Assembly: GCF_001952075.1 (NCBI RefSeq)
Contig: NZ_LXYU01000003.1
Span: 434,001 to 498,000 of the forward strand
Direction: 5' to 3'
Origin: Ditibartonella apis
Lineage (GTDB): Bacteria > Pseudomonadota > Alphaproteobacteria > Rhizobiales > Rhizobiaceae
Length of the DNA: 64,000 bases
Shown here: piece by piece, positions 27,978 to 36,735 of the stretch
How the letters are laid out: the number at the start of each line of letters is the position of its first letter
How positions within the stretch are numbered: the first letter of the stretch is position 1
Made by a program: the position numbers and the translations under genes
Notes under the pieces: model-generated
Told to the model about the DNA's origin: nothing
Database searches by the model: none
The model's input: the letters and a program-made list of their open reading frames with translations, nothing else

Positions 27978-28479
27978 GCGGCCGACTATATTGGCAATAT
28001 CAATATCATGATGAATGTCACGCGGTTTTTGCAGACGATAGAATCGTCATCTCTAAAACCGGTTATTTTCTATAGCATGACGTGTTTTACCTGATCATGT
28101 TCAATGCATGACGGAACGGAAAGGGCTCACAGACAAGTGTGGTATCGCGCTTGTCTGTCAAGATAAACGTGTTGATGAGAGAGTCCTTAAAGATATATCG
28201 TCCGGCATGAAAGGCGCGTTGACTGGAACTATATTGTTTTCAAATTCAATTGAAGCGGTAAATGCTTTCGTTTTTTTAAGAAAAAGTCTGATTTTAAGAA
28301 AAGGTCTGATCCCGATTTTTAGCTGATTAGCCACTAAAATGAAATCTCCAAAATCAAGTTCATGGATAATCACTACCGGAAAAATTTAAATTTTTGAGAA
28401 TGCATATGAACGTTTTGACTGCCTGATGAACCGTCGTCTTGATGCAATAACCCGAAACTGCGTGAAAGTGAGTAATAAG
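27978..28479. other. Intergenic region before tRNA-Leu, with an inverted repeat
   Basis: 502 bases with no gene I can support. The 72-codon frame 28108-28326 shows no recognisable features. A perfect 9-bp inverted repeat, ACAGACAAG (28129-28137) and CTTGTCTGT (28150-28158), forms a hairpin with a 12-base loop and no T run, so it is not a classical terminator. Confidence 0.45.
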
Positions 28480-28566
28480 TGGTGCGGACGGCGGGACTTG
28501 AACCCGCATGATCTAAAGATCGAGGGATTTTAAGTCCCTAGCGTATACCAATTTCGCCACGTCCGC
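28480..28566 (-). tRNA. tRNA-Leu (TAA)
   Basis: On the minus strand: GCGGACG acceptor, D arm, anticodon loop CTTAAAA with anticodon TAA, a long variable arm (CTCGATCTTTAGATCATGC region), the T arm GGTTCAAGTCC, CGTCCGC, A and an encoded CCA. The 87-nt length with a long variable arm is as expected for a class II leucine tRNA. Confidence 0.96.
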
Positions 28567-29105
28567 AGCACCTGTCCTTATAGGGAACGAAAAACAAAAA
28601 GAAAAGCCAAAATTTCGATTAAAAACGTCGTGCTCCGGATAGCCACAACATTTGTAAAAAGCCACGACATCTTTAAAAAGTAAGTGGCAACCGCTAGCCA
28701 GATAACCTCGCTGTTATGATATTGCCGAATTTTCCAATAAAATTTAAAGCTCATTTAAGATAATACACGCGTTTTTATAATATTAGTGCTATCGAAGGAT
28801 CTATATTGACATTGAATTTTCAAAAATTTTATTGACGTTGATAAGAAAATCAGATGACGAATTCTCGATCTGTCGCTGTCAATAATTCTCCTCTTCGTGC
28901 GAACAGAATTTATGAGCAATTCTATTGTCAATCGACATGAAGAGTGGCTTTCAACCCGATTGATTTGGAAGCAGTATTTTTTGTGCCTCTGATGCTTTTT
29001 GATGCGAATTTTTGTTGAATATAATCCTGTTTGTTCTAATCTGCCAAAGTCGGCTTTGTGAAAAAGGCCATCTCGAATTTTATGAATTAGAAAGCATTTT
29101 ATATC
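28567..29105. other. Intergenic region upstream of ilvA
   Basis: 539 AT-rich bases. No gene-like frame: the 122-codon minus-strand frame 28755-29123 runs into ilvA and has no family features. I looked for a leader peptide rich in Ile, Val or Leu codons that would point to attenuation and saw none. Confidence 0.45.
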
Positions 29106-30374
29106 ATGAGTGAGTTTGTTCAAGACGTGGCAAAAGCTGCCAAAGCTTTGCGCAGTCTTTTTGATGAGACCCCGCTTCAGCGGAATGAATATCTAAGTCA
29201 CAAGTATGGTGCAGAAATTTACCTCAAGCGTGAAGATCTGACTCCGGTTCGCTCCTATAAAATTCGTGGTGCTTTCAATTTCATTTCGCAGATGCTCGAT
29301 AAGGTTTCGCCCGAGGCTGCTTTTGTTTGTGCTTCAGCCGGTAATCACGCCCAAGGTTTGGCTTTTGCTTGCCACCATTTTAAACGTAAGGGCGTCATCT
29401 TTATGCCTGTAACAACGCCGCAGCAAAAGATCGACAAGACGCGTACCTTCGGTGGCAAATATATTGAAATTCGTATGATCGGTGACACATTCGACGAATG
29501 TTATGCGGCTGCCAAAGCGTTTGTTGCCGATGGGGGCGGGGTTATGGCACCGCCTTTCGACGATATGCGGATTGTGACCGGACAAGCGACCGTTATGTAT
29601 GAAGCCGCTGAACAGTGGAAAGAACTCGTTGGCGACGAAAAGCCGGATTTGGTCATTATTCCGGTTGGCGGCGGCGGGCTGGCTGCAGGCATCAGCCATT
29701 TTATTCGTGAAAGCGGTTGGACAAAAACCCACATCCACTTTGCCGAACCGGAAGGTGCCGCCAGTCTCTATACCAGTCTGAAAGAAGGTAAACGCGTCAA
29801 ACTGGAAGATGTCGATACATTTGTTGACGGCGCTGCTGTTGCTCAGATTGGTGAATTGAATTTCAAGATGCTGAAAGGTTTTTCGCCTTTCGATGTTTCG
29901 ATTGTTCCGGAAAATCGTTTGAGCGCCACAATGGTTGAAATGCTGAACGTTGAAGGCATCGTTCTTGAACCGGCAGGTGGCCTTTCGATTGACGCATTGA
30001 AAAGCATTTCTCCTCAGGATTTGAAGGGTAAAAAAGTTCTTCTTATTATTTCTGGCGGCAACTTCGATTTTGAACGTTTGCCGGAAGTTAAAGAACGCGC
30101 ATTGCGCTATCAGGGCTTGAAAAAATATTTTATTTTCCGTTTTCCGCAACGCCCCGGTGCATTGCGCGGCTTCCTCGACCAATTAGGGCCGGATGATGAT
30201 GTTGCGCGCTTCGAGTATTTGAAGAAATCGGCGCGTAACTTCGGTTCCGTTCTTATCGCTATCGAAACAAAGCAGTTCGAGAATTTTGCGGTTCTTGAAA
30301 CCAAATTCAAAGAACTTGGCTGGGCCTATCGCGATATCACCAATGACAGAGTATTGTTTGATTATATTATTTAA
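29106..30374 (+). CDS. ilvA: Threonine ammonia-lyase (threonine dehydratase), IlvA
   Basis: PLP enzyme converting threonine to 2-oxobutanoate, the first step towards isoleucine. Seen: VRSYKIRGAFNF with the PLP lysine (about residue 57), CASAGNHAQGLAFA, the glycine-rich phosphate loop VGGGGLAAGI (about 194), and ISGGNFDFERLP before a C-terminal ACT-like regulatory domain of about 85 residues (KKYFIFRFPQRPGALRGFL). At 422 residues it is the single-ACT form, as in Bacillus IlvA, rather than the 510-residue E. coli form. ATG 29106 has no strong ribosome site. A small secreted-protein gene follows 38 bases later. Confidence 0.95.
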   Translation: MSEFVQDVAKAAKALRSLFDETPLQRNEYLSHKYGAEIYLKREDLTPVRSYKIRGAFNFISQMLDKVSPEAAFVCASAGNHAQGLAFACHHFKRKGVIFMPVTTPQQKIDKTRTFGGKYIEIRMIGDTFDECYAAAKAFVADGGGVMAPPFDDMRIVTGQATVMYEAAEQWKELVGDEKPDLVIIPVGGGGLAAGISHFIRESGWTKTHIHFAEPEGAASLYTSLKEGKRVKLEDVDTFVDGAAVAQIGELNFKMLKGFSPFDVSIVPENRLSATMVEMLNVEGIVLEPAGGLSIDALKSISPQDLKGKKVLLIISGGNFDFERLPEVKERALRYQGLKKYFIFRFPQRPGALRGFLDQLGPDDDVARFEYLKKSARNFGSVLIAIETKQFENFAVLETKFKELGWAYRDITNDRVLFDYII

Positions 30375-30412
30375 AAAGATCAAACAGTTATATTGAATAA
30401 AAGGTGTTTTCA

Positions 30413-30943
30413 ATGAAGTTTCTTTCGTCACTTATTTTCGGCCTGACAATTTTCTTGTCAGGCGCGGCATCAGCAAGTGCTGCCGAACCGGATTCTATCC
30501 AGAAGGCAGAACTTAACGGCCTTGTTGCAGAAATTAATAATGCAGCACAAAGAAAAGATGTGACCTTCATTGCAAACAATATGCCTGAGCGCCTTTTCAA
30601 AGAAATGGCGCTCAGGCTGAAGACTGATGAAGCAACGCTGAAGCAGAGTTTTGTAAAACAACTGGATAGCCAGTTCGCAAGTCTTCCTGCTAACGCCTAT
30701 CACCTTGATGGCGATAAGATAGAATATCGCCAAACTTCGAAGGGGGTTCCTTATGCACTCGTTCCAACTCGGATCGAGACAAAAGAAACAATTGCTCAAT
30801 ATCCGACATTGGCAATTCTTGATAACACCAAATGGCACCTGATTTATGGCGGGCAGAGAACTGTTCAAAATCCTGTATTTCTGGAGATTTATCCAGATTT
30901 TCAGGATGTGAATATCCCTCAGGAAACAATTACACGGAAATAG
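30413..30943 (+). CDS. Secreted protein of unknown function
   Basis: A 176-residue protein with a signal peptide (MKFLSSLIFGLTIFLSGAASASA) and a mature domain of about 150 residues. ATG 30413 is chosen over GTG 30404 because AAGG lies about 8 bases upstream and the signal peptide then starts normally. The mature part has helices (NGLVAEINNAAQRKDVTFIANNMP) followed by strands with KWHLIYGG and EIYPDF, a pattern of a small NTF2-like or lipocalin-like fold. This is a guess. It lies 38 bases after ilvA on the same strand. Confidence 0.8.
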   Translation: MKFLSSLIFGLTIFLSGAASASAAEPDSIQKAELNGLVAEINNAAQRKDVTFIANNMPERLFKEMALRLKTDEATLKQSFVKQLDSQFASLPANAYHLDGDKIEYRQTSKGVPYALVPTRIETKETIAQYPTLAILDNTKWHLIYGGQRTVQNPVFLEIYPDFQDVNIPQETITRK

Positions 30944-31592
30944 GCTGGTCGATAAACGACACTTGAATGCAGACGCGTGAATGCTTTCGTGACGTTGTGT
31001 GAATGTTTTTTCCTCTCGGGACCTTTTTCTGTCAGACGTTGAAATCGGTAAAACGACAAAACAGCTTTCTTGAGATATTGTTTAACCGGTTTTCTTCCGG
31101 TGTGAAGATTTGACGTCGGGAAGTGTTTAATTTCTTGGTGGCAAGAACATGTGACTTCCTCTGCGGTTGCGCGATAATCAATTTTGTCGTTCATGAGAAT
31201 AACAGCCAGCGCCAATTTGAAGATCACATGTGACATATTCTCATATGTGAGGGAAAATGATTCACATTGGAAAGTGAGCGGTGTAAAATTCAAGTCAACC
31301 AACTCGCGTCTTTTATGAAAAAATTTATTATTGATGAAACCGGTTGCTTTTTCGCACGCTTTGAACGATAAGACGCCTTGTGATGCTTGGGTTGGATTGC
31401 CAACTTTCTATTTAAGAGACTTCGTAGCATCATTCACCTCTGTTGAGGTGTTCATTGGTCGCGCAAGTCGCTTCAAGGTTTATCCTCAAGCGTTTCGTCC
31501 TTATTTTTTGACTGTTCCTGACTTCCGGTTGCGCGGAAGGCAAGGATTCTAAATGGCCTGCCCAAGAAAACTCGGCAGGGAAAGATTATATT
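30944..31592. other. Intergenic region and leader of the DEAD-box helicase gene
   Basis: 649 bases. The 127-codon minus-strand frame 30919-31302 and the plus-strand frame 31331-31552 have no recognisable features. The last 150 bases look like a structured 5' leader, with a perfect 6-bp hairpin CTTCCG-GTTGCG-CGGAAG at 31522-31539 about 55 bases before the helicase start. DEAD-box helicase genes often have long regulated leaders (cold shock, autocontrol); that is inference here. Confidence 0.4.
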
Positions 31593-33104
31593 TTGAAAAC
31601 ACAAAATTCGAATGCCTTCGAGGCATTGGGGGTATCGCCGGTTCTTGCTAAAAATTTGCTGAAAGCCGGTATGACTGACCCGAAACCGATACAGGAAGAA
31701 GCTATTCCTTCCATGCTTGCAGATTGTGACTTGCTAGGCATTGCACAGACAGGCTCGGGCAAGACACTGGCTTTCGGTCTTCCGGTGTTGACGAAAATCC
31801 TTTCAATGGGCGACAAACGTCGCCCGAGAACGGCTCGTGCTTTAATTCTGGCTCCTACGCGCGAACTCGCCGTACAGATTGAAGAGGCTATCCATATGGT
31901 CTCGAAAGGTACTCATCTGTCGACAGCTCTTATTCTCGGTGGCGTTTCCAGAAATTCACAAATCAAAAGAATGGCGCAAGGTGTTGACGTTCTCATTGCA
32001 ACGCCCGGAAGGCTCATGGATTTGGTCCATGAAAAGAGTGTTGATCTGTCAAAGACGGACTTTCTTATTCTTGATGAAGCTGACCGTATGCTTGATATGG
32101 GATTTATCAAGGATGTTCGCCAGATCGCAAAACTTGTTGCCAAAGACCGTCAGACGGCACTGTTTTCCGCTACCATGCCGAACGAGATTGAAAAGCTTGC
32201 CGAGACGCTTCTTCGTGACCCCGTCCATGTTGAGGTTGCCAAACAAGGAACGACGGCTGCCGAAATCAATCAGGTGTTGCATAAAGTCGACCGGCGTGAC
32301 AAAAAAGATGTCCTTAACAAACTTCTGACCAATCCGGCATTAAGTTCGGTCATTGTCTTCACGCGTACAAAGCATGGGGCTGATGTCGTAACGAGAAATC
32401 TTGCTAAAACCGGCTATTCAGTTGCGGCAATTCATGGCAACAAATCACAAAATGCTCGGCAAAAAGCGTTAAAAGGCTTTCGGGATGGAACTGTTCGCGT
32501 TCTTGTCGCTACCGATATTGCAGCGCGAGGTATTGATGTTCCGGGTATAAGCCACGTTATCAATTACGAGCTTCCTGACGAAGCTGAAAGCTATGTGCAT
32601 AGAATTGGGCGCACGGGGCGTAATGGCGCTCATGGTGAAGCCATTACACTTTATGACGAAAGTATCGAGAGTGCGCGGTTGAAAGCTGTTGAACGCGTTA
32701 TCCGTATGAAATTGCCACGCGAAGATGTTCCGCCGCAGTTTGGTCCTTTGCCGGAAAAACCGCATAGTGATCGTGAGGGTAGTGAACAACAAGCTGGTGA
32801 CGATAGTCATAACAGTGGGCGGGAAAAGAACAAGGCTCATCGCCGCAAACGTGTTTTTTCAAAGGCCACAGATCGTAAACAGGGTTCGCGGAAGGATGCG
32901 CCTCATAACGCATCTCATAGCGAAAACGCTACAAAGGAAGACGGTTATCGTGTTTCCAATAAAAGTCGGAAAGGTAACGGCAGCAGGAGAAATAGCGAAA
33001 AACTTGATGCACGTAGCGATAAACCGGCAAACCCCAAAAGAAAAAAGCCGAACAACCGTAAAAAGCCGGTTAGATTAAGGAAATCGGTAAGGCGTGCAGC
33101 TTGA
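31593..33104 (+). CDS. rhlE: ATP-dependent DEAD-box RNA helicase, RhlE-like
   Basis: A 503-residue RNA helicase for ribosome assembly or RNA turnover. Motifs in order: Q motif (FEALGVSP...PKPIQEEAIP), I AQTGSGKT, Ia PTRELA, II DEAD with RMLDMGF, III SAT, IV VIVFTRTK, V ATDIAARGIDV, VI HRIGRTGR. The last 110 residues (about 390-503) are Lys/Arg/Asn-rich and look disordered, as in RhlE RNA-binding tails. The start is TTG 31593, after CAGGGAAAG; no ATG lies upstream in frame of the Q motif. A strong terminator follows at 33197. Confidence 0.93.
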   Translation: MKTQNSNAFEALGVSPVLAKNLLKAGMTDPKPIQEEAIPSMLADCDLLGIAQTGSGKTLAFGLPVLTKILSMGDKRRPRTARALILAPTRELAVQIEEAIHMVSKGTHLSTALILGGVSRNSQIKRMAQGVDVLIATPGRLMDLVHEKSVDLSKTDFLILDEADRMLDMGFIKDVRQIAKLVAKDRQTALFSATMPNEIEKLAETLLRDPVHVEVAKQGTTAAEINQVLHKVDRRDKKDVLNKLLTNPALSSVIVFTRTKHGADVVTRNLAKTGYSVAAIHGNKSQNARQKALKGFRDGTVRVLVATDIAARGIDVPGISHVINYELPDEAESYVHRIGRTGRNGAHGEAITLYDESIESARLKAVERVIRMKLPREDVPPQFGPLPEKPHSDREGSEQQAGDDSHNSGREKNKAHRRKRVFSKATDRKQGSRKDAPHNASHSENATKEDGYRVSNKSRKGNGSRRNSEKLDARSDKPANPKRKKPNNRKKPVRLRKSVRRAA

Positions 33105-33196
33105 ATTTTTTGAATATTGCTATTGATCGGGATGCCCATAGGAGGACAATAAAACCGGTTTTGATGCGTTTTTTTAAAAATTGAAATTATGATTTA

Positions 33197-33229
33197 AGCC
33201 CGAAAGAATATAGCGTCTTTCGGGCTTTT
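33197..33229 (+). terminator. Rho-independent terminator after rhlE
   Basis: AGCCCGAAAGA (33197-33207), an 8-base loop and TCTTTCGGGCT (33216-33226), followed by TTT. The stem of 11 perfect pairs plus the T run makes a strong terminator. Confidence 0.9.
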
Positions 33230-33547
33230 GGTTCTTTAAGACAAGAAAAGTCGTGCGGGTAAAGTCTTCAGCCGTCATGTAAGGAAAACTGTTTGCGACG
33301 AAGATAAAATAAATATCATTCTTCCAATAAAATTTTAGAAAACAACATTGAGTTTTCTTAACGCGGCTTGGGCAATTTGTTCCAACGCTCATGGAGAAAA
33401 AACGGAGGCAATTGTTCTTCATATTATCCGATTTGATCGCTATGGGCCTTGCATCGCTTCATAACTTGTCTAGTATATTTTTGACAATTTTTTAAACCGG
33501 TCAACATCGGTATAAGGTTCCGGATAGCAAGAGGGCCGTGATTTGTG
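33230..33547. other. Intergenic region upstream of sseA
   Basis: 318 bases between the rhlE terminator and sseA. No gene, repeat or RNA recognised; it presumably holds the sseA promoter. Confidence 0.45.
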
Positions 33548-34408
33548 ATGAAAGAACAGAGTGAATTTATTGTCTCGGGCGATTGGTTGAAAGCGCGTCT
33601 TGGTGATTCCAAACTTTCAATTCTTGATGCTTCATGGTATTTGCCGGCGGCAAAACGGAATGGACGTGAAGAATATGAAAAGGCGCATATACCGGGCGCC
33701 GTATTTTTCGATCATGACAAGGTTTGTGACGAGACTTCAGGTCTTCCCCATACGCTTCCGAGCCCTGACAAATTTGCACAATTTGCAAGTGATATGGGGG
33801 TGAATGCAGACGATACGATTGTGATTTATGATAGTATCGGCTTTTTTTCGGCACCACGCGCATGGTGGATGTTTCGTGTCATGGGGGCAAACAACGTCTA
33901 TGTTCTTGATGGCGGTTTTGCAGGCTGGAAAGAAAAACATTATCCGGTTACGAGCGAGCCGACGAAAATCAGAAATACGTTATTCAAAGTCAACTTTGAC
34001 GCTGAAAAAGTTGTACTTATCGACGAAATGCGTGAGCTTGTTGATGGTAAAACCACGCAGATAGCCGATGCGCGTAATCATAAACGTTTTTTGGGTGAAG
34101 AAGCCGAACCACGACCGGGAATGCGCGCGGGTCATATGCCGGGTGCGCACAATATTCCTTTTGCGACATTATCCGAAGATGGCAACTTCAAAGACTTGAG
34201 TAAAATTAAAACAATTTTCAAGGATGCGGGCATCAATGTTGCCGCTCCGGTTGTAACGACGTGCGGTTCCGGCGTTACGGCAGCTGTACTTGCCTTGGCG
34301 CTTGAATCACTGGGTAACCATAATGTAAGGCTTTATGATGGGTCATGGAGTGAATGGGGGTCTAAAAAAGATACGCCGGTTGTTACAGGCAATGATGGGG
34401 ATAAATAA
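33548..34408 (+). CDS. sseA: 3-mercaptopyruvate sulfurtransferase (rhodanese family)
   Basis: Transfers sulfur from 3-mercaptopyruvate (or thiosulfate) to cyanide or thiols through a Cys persulfide. Two rhodanese domains: the N-terminal inactive one (about 10-135; YEKAHIPGAVFFDHD) and the C-terminal catalytic one (about 160-285) with ADARNHKRFLG, GHMPGAHNIPF and the active loop TTCGSGVTA. The CGSGVTA form marks a mercaptopyruvate sulfurtransferase rather than a thiosulfate one (CRKGVTA). 286 residues from ATG 33548; GTG 33545 just upstream is also possible. The GNAT gene starts one base after the stop. Confidence 0.94.
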   Translation: MKEQSEFIVSGDWLKARLGDSKLSILDASWYLPAAKRNGREEYEKAHIPGAVFFDHDKVCDETSGLPHTLPSPDKFAQFASDMGVNADDTIVIYDSIGFFSAPRAWWMFRVMGANNVYVLDGGFAGWKEKHYPVTSEPTKIRNTLFKVNFDAEKVVLIDEMRELVDGKTTQIADARNHKRFLGEEAEPRPGMRAGHMPGAHNIPFATLSEDGNFKDLSKIKTIFKDAGINVAAPVVTTCGSGVTAAVLALALESLGNHNVRLYDGSWSEWGSKKDTPVVTGNDGDK

Positions 34409-34409
34409 T

Positions 34410-34931
34410 ATGCCACATTTTCTCAATGCGCGCGTCACACATCTGGAAATGTACGAGCGACCGAACATAACCGTGCCGTCGCCGCTCAATATGCAAATTG
34501 CGATAATGCGTGCCCATCATATGCCTGTTCATTTCTACCGTTATCTCTATGAGCAGATTGGTAAGGCGCATCACTGGAATGTGCGTCGGAAGATGACCGA
34601 TGATGCGTTGCGCGACCTCATACAGTCGGAAAATACCGTTATACAGATTCTTTATGTCGATGGTTGTCCGGCGGGATTTGCAGAAACAAATCTGAAAGAA
34701 TTGCCGAAGTCGGCCGAAATTGTATATTTTGGTCTTGTTCCGGATTATCAGGGTAGGGGATTATCCTATTTCTTTTTCAATGAAATTTTGCATTCCGTGT
34801 GGGAAACAAATCCGGATAAAGTCATCATTCAAACTAATACATTGGATAGCCCGCGAGCTTTGCAGCTTTATCAAAAATGCGGCTTCACGCCGGTGAGCTA
34901 TAATGATGTTATGATTGAGCGTTGGGATTGA
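34410..34931 (+). CDS. GNAT-family N-acetyltransferase
   Basis: A 173-residue acetyltransferase of unknown substrate. Seen: the acetyl-CoA loop VPDYQGRGLSYFFFNE (consensus Q/RxxGxG/A) after a strand ending VYFGL, and the C-terminal ALQLYQKCGFTPVSY typical of GNAT proteins. ATG 34410 is chosen because it follows the sseA stop by one base; the frame is also open further upstream inside sseA, where the reading would be out of phase with sseA. Cotranscription with sseA is likely. Confidence 0.9.
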   Translation: MPHFLNARVTHLEMYERPNITVPSPLNMQIAIMRAHHMPVHFYRYLYEQIGKAHHWNVRRKMTDDALRDLIQSENTVIQILYVDGCPAGFAETNLKELPKSAEIVYFGLVPDYQGRGLSYFFFNEILHSVWETNPDKVIIQTNTLDSPRALQLYQKCGFTPVSYNDVMIERWD

Positions 34932-35272
34932 TTGTCCGGATAAATAGTCCGACTGTTATCATACCGTTACAGCCCAATTTGGTGAGTCAAATGACAAACC
35001 GGATTCATTCTGGCAATATAATTGCACGCAGGCTTGCTTATTTCCTGATGTGCGCCCTAATAACGGGATCATAAACATTCACTAATCGAATAATTATAGC
35101 GAAAGCGTGCATACTCTTCCAAAAGATTGATTTTTAGAAATATTTTTCATCAATCCCACGCTTTTCCTGCAATGGCTTCTTCTTACGGCGGCGAGAAGCG
35201 TACTTCCCTTACGTAACCTGTATTCCGAAACTTATAATCTCTGTTTTCCAAAACAGGTACGGGCAGACAGAG
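34932..35272. other. Intergenic region between convergent genes
   Basis: 341 bases separating the GNAT gene from the 3' end of the ABC importer operon, which run towards each other. I see no clear terminator hairpin, RNA or gene. Confidence 0.45.
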
Positions 35273-35989
35273 TTAGTGCAAACTTCCGACACCGAGCAAT
35301 TGTTCGATAACATCATGTTGACCGGATAATTCAACAGGTGTGCCGGACCATGCAATTTTCCCTCGTTCAAGAATGATTGCATGTTCGGCAAACTCTAATG
35401 CCGGTTCAATACGCTGTTCGACCAATAGCACTGTCATATCATGGGTTTTCCCCATTTGTGCAAAAGCGTGCATCAATTCTTCGCAGATGACGGGTGCCAA
35501 ACCTTCCAACGGCTCGTCAAGGAGAAGAACTTTCGGCTGTCCCAACATAGTGCGGGCGGTTGAAAGCATTTGTTGTTCTCCTCCGGAAAGTTGGCCGCCG
35601 AGATTTTTTCGCCTTTCTTTCAGCCGAGGAAACATGGTGTAAGCTTCCTCAATGGCTGATACAGAACGTTTTTTTAAACCGGTCATGAGATTTTCTTCAA
35701 CTGTGAGGGTTGGAAAAATATCACGCGTCTGCGGGACATATCCAAGACCTGCCATAGCTCTTTCCGAGGTCGAAAAGCTTGTCACATCGGTGTCGCCCAA
35801 CATGATGCGCCCGCCGAGATAGCGTGTCAGACCGGCGATTGATGCAAATAGTGTTGTTTTACCAACTCCATTTCTTCCCAAAATGGCAAGACGGGAGCCT
35901 TTGTCCACCGTAAAGCTGACGTTCTCAATGACTTTTGTCGGCCCGTAGCCGGCTTCGAGCTGCTCTATTTTCAACGACAATGCCGTCAT
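35273..35989 (-). CDS. livF: ABC importer ATPase, LivF type (PcaX-like)
   Basis: One of two ATP-binding subunits of a branched-chain-amino-acid-type (HAAT) importer, 238 residues. Seen: Walker A GRNGVGKTT at about 40, the Q-loop region ending GYVPQTRDIFPTLTVEENL, signature LSGGEQQM, Walker B VLLLDEPLEGLAP and the switch His in LLVEQRI (Gln in place of Glu neighbours as usual for LivF). Last gene of the block; its start overlaps the LivG-type stop by ATGA. The gene order pobA, binding protein, H, M, G, F recalls the protocatechuate importer PcaMNVWX described in Sinorhizobium meliloti. Confidence 0.92.
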   Translation of the reverse strand: MTALSLKIEQLEAGYGPTKVIENVSFTVDKGSRLAILGRNGVGKTTLFASIAGLTRYLGGRIMLGDTDVTSFSTSERAMAGLGYVPQTRDIFPTLTVEENLMTGLKKRSVSAIEEAYTMFPRLKERRKNLGGQLSGGEQQMLSTARTMLGQPKVLLLDEPLEGLAPVICEELMHAFAQMGKTHDMTVLLVEQRIEPALEFAEHAIILERGKIAWSGTPVELSGQHDVIEQLLGVGSLH

Positions 35990-36735
35990 TGCGCATAACT
36001 CCCCAAATAGGCAATGCGCACGCGCGCATTGTTGACGACATCTTTTGGTGAACCGTCAAATATCACTGCACCGGCGGCAAGAACTATGACGCGGCTTGCA
36101 AATCTGAACACAAGATCCATGTCATGTTCGATCATGAGAACAGAAAGATCTTCCGGTAAACGGGCGAGAGCATCTTCGATGCGTCCGGTTTCACTCTGTG
36201 GTACACCGGCGGCCGGTTCATCCAATAATAAAACTTTGGGGCGCAAAGCCAAAGCCAAAGCGATTTCAAGCAAGCGTTGTTGGCCATAGGCCAGATTGGC
36301 AACCTTTATCCTTGCGAGCGTTTGTAAGCCGAGCGTGGAGAGGATTTCATTGATTTCGTCCATAATATGGGACATGCGACGATAATTGCCAAATATATAG
36401 CGAGCTTTTCCTTCCACTTGTAACAATGCAAGCGCAATATGTTCTTCCGGTGTCATATCGCGGAACAGGCGAGTAATCTGGAAACTTCGTACCAACCCTT
36501 TCCGGACGCGTGAAATTGCATTTACAGACGTGATATTTTCGTCGTCGAGAAAAACGCCGCCACTATCAGGTCTGAGGTGACCGGTTACCAGATTGACGAA
36601 AGTTGTTTTTCCTGCACCATTGGGGCCAATCAATGCAACGCGATCGCCTTTATCCAATCCGATTGAAACATTATCCGTTACTGTCAAACCGCCAAAACTC
36701 TTCTTCAGGTTCGAGACCTCAAAAATCTTGCTCAT
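35986..36735 (-). CDS. livG: ABC importer ATPase, LivG type (PcaW-like)
   Basis: Second ATP-binding subunit, 249 residues from ATG 36735, chosen because it overlaps the upstream permease stop as ATGA. Seen: Walker A GPNGAGKTTF, the LivG-specific insertion with FQITRLFRDMT, LAYGQQRLLEIA (signature variant usual in LivG), Walker B VLLLDEPAAGVPQSE and MIEHDMDLVF with the switch His. Works with the LivF-type subunit on the two permeases. Confidence 0.92.
   Translation of the reverse strand: MSKIFEVSNLKKSFGGLTVTDNVSIGLDKGDRVALIGPNGAGKTTFVNLVTGHLRPDSGGVFLDDENITSVNAISRVRKGLVRSFQITRLFRDMTPEEHIALALLQVEGKARYIFGNYRRMSHIMDEINEILSTLGLQTLARIKVANLAYGQQRLLEIALALALRPKVLLLDEPAAGVPQSETGRIEDALARLPEDLSVLMIEHDMDLVFRFASRVIVLAAGAVIFDGSPKDVVNNARVRIAYLGSYAQ

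Noticed and set aside
28108-28326. 72-codon frame before tRNA-Leu
   Set aside because: Contains a DNA hairpin and short internal repeats, no recognisable motif, no good start.
29334-30182. 282-codon minus-strand frame opposite ilvA
   Set aside because: Shadow of ilvA, which has all catalytic motifs; the antisense frame has none.
30919-31302. 127-codon minus-strand frame between the secreted-protein gene and rhlE
   Set aside because: Amino acid composition is not protein-like, overlaps the neighbouring gene end, no ribosome site seen.
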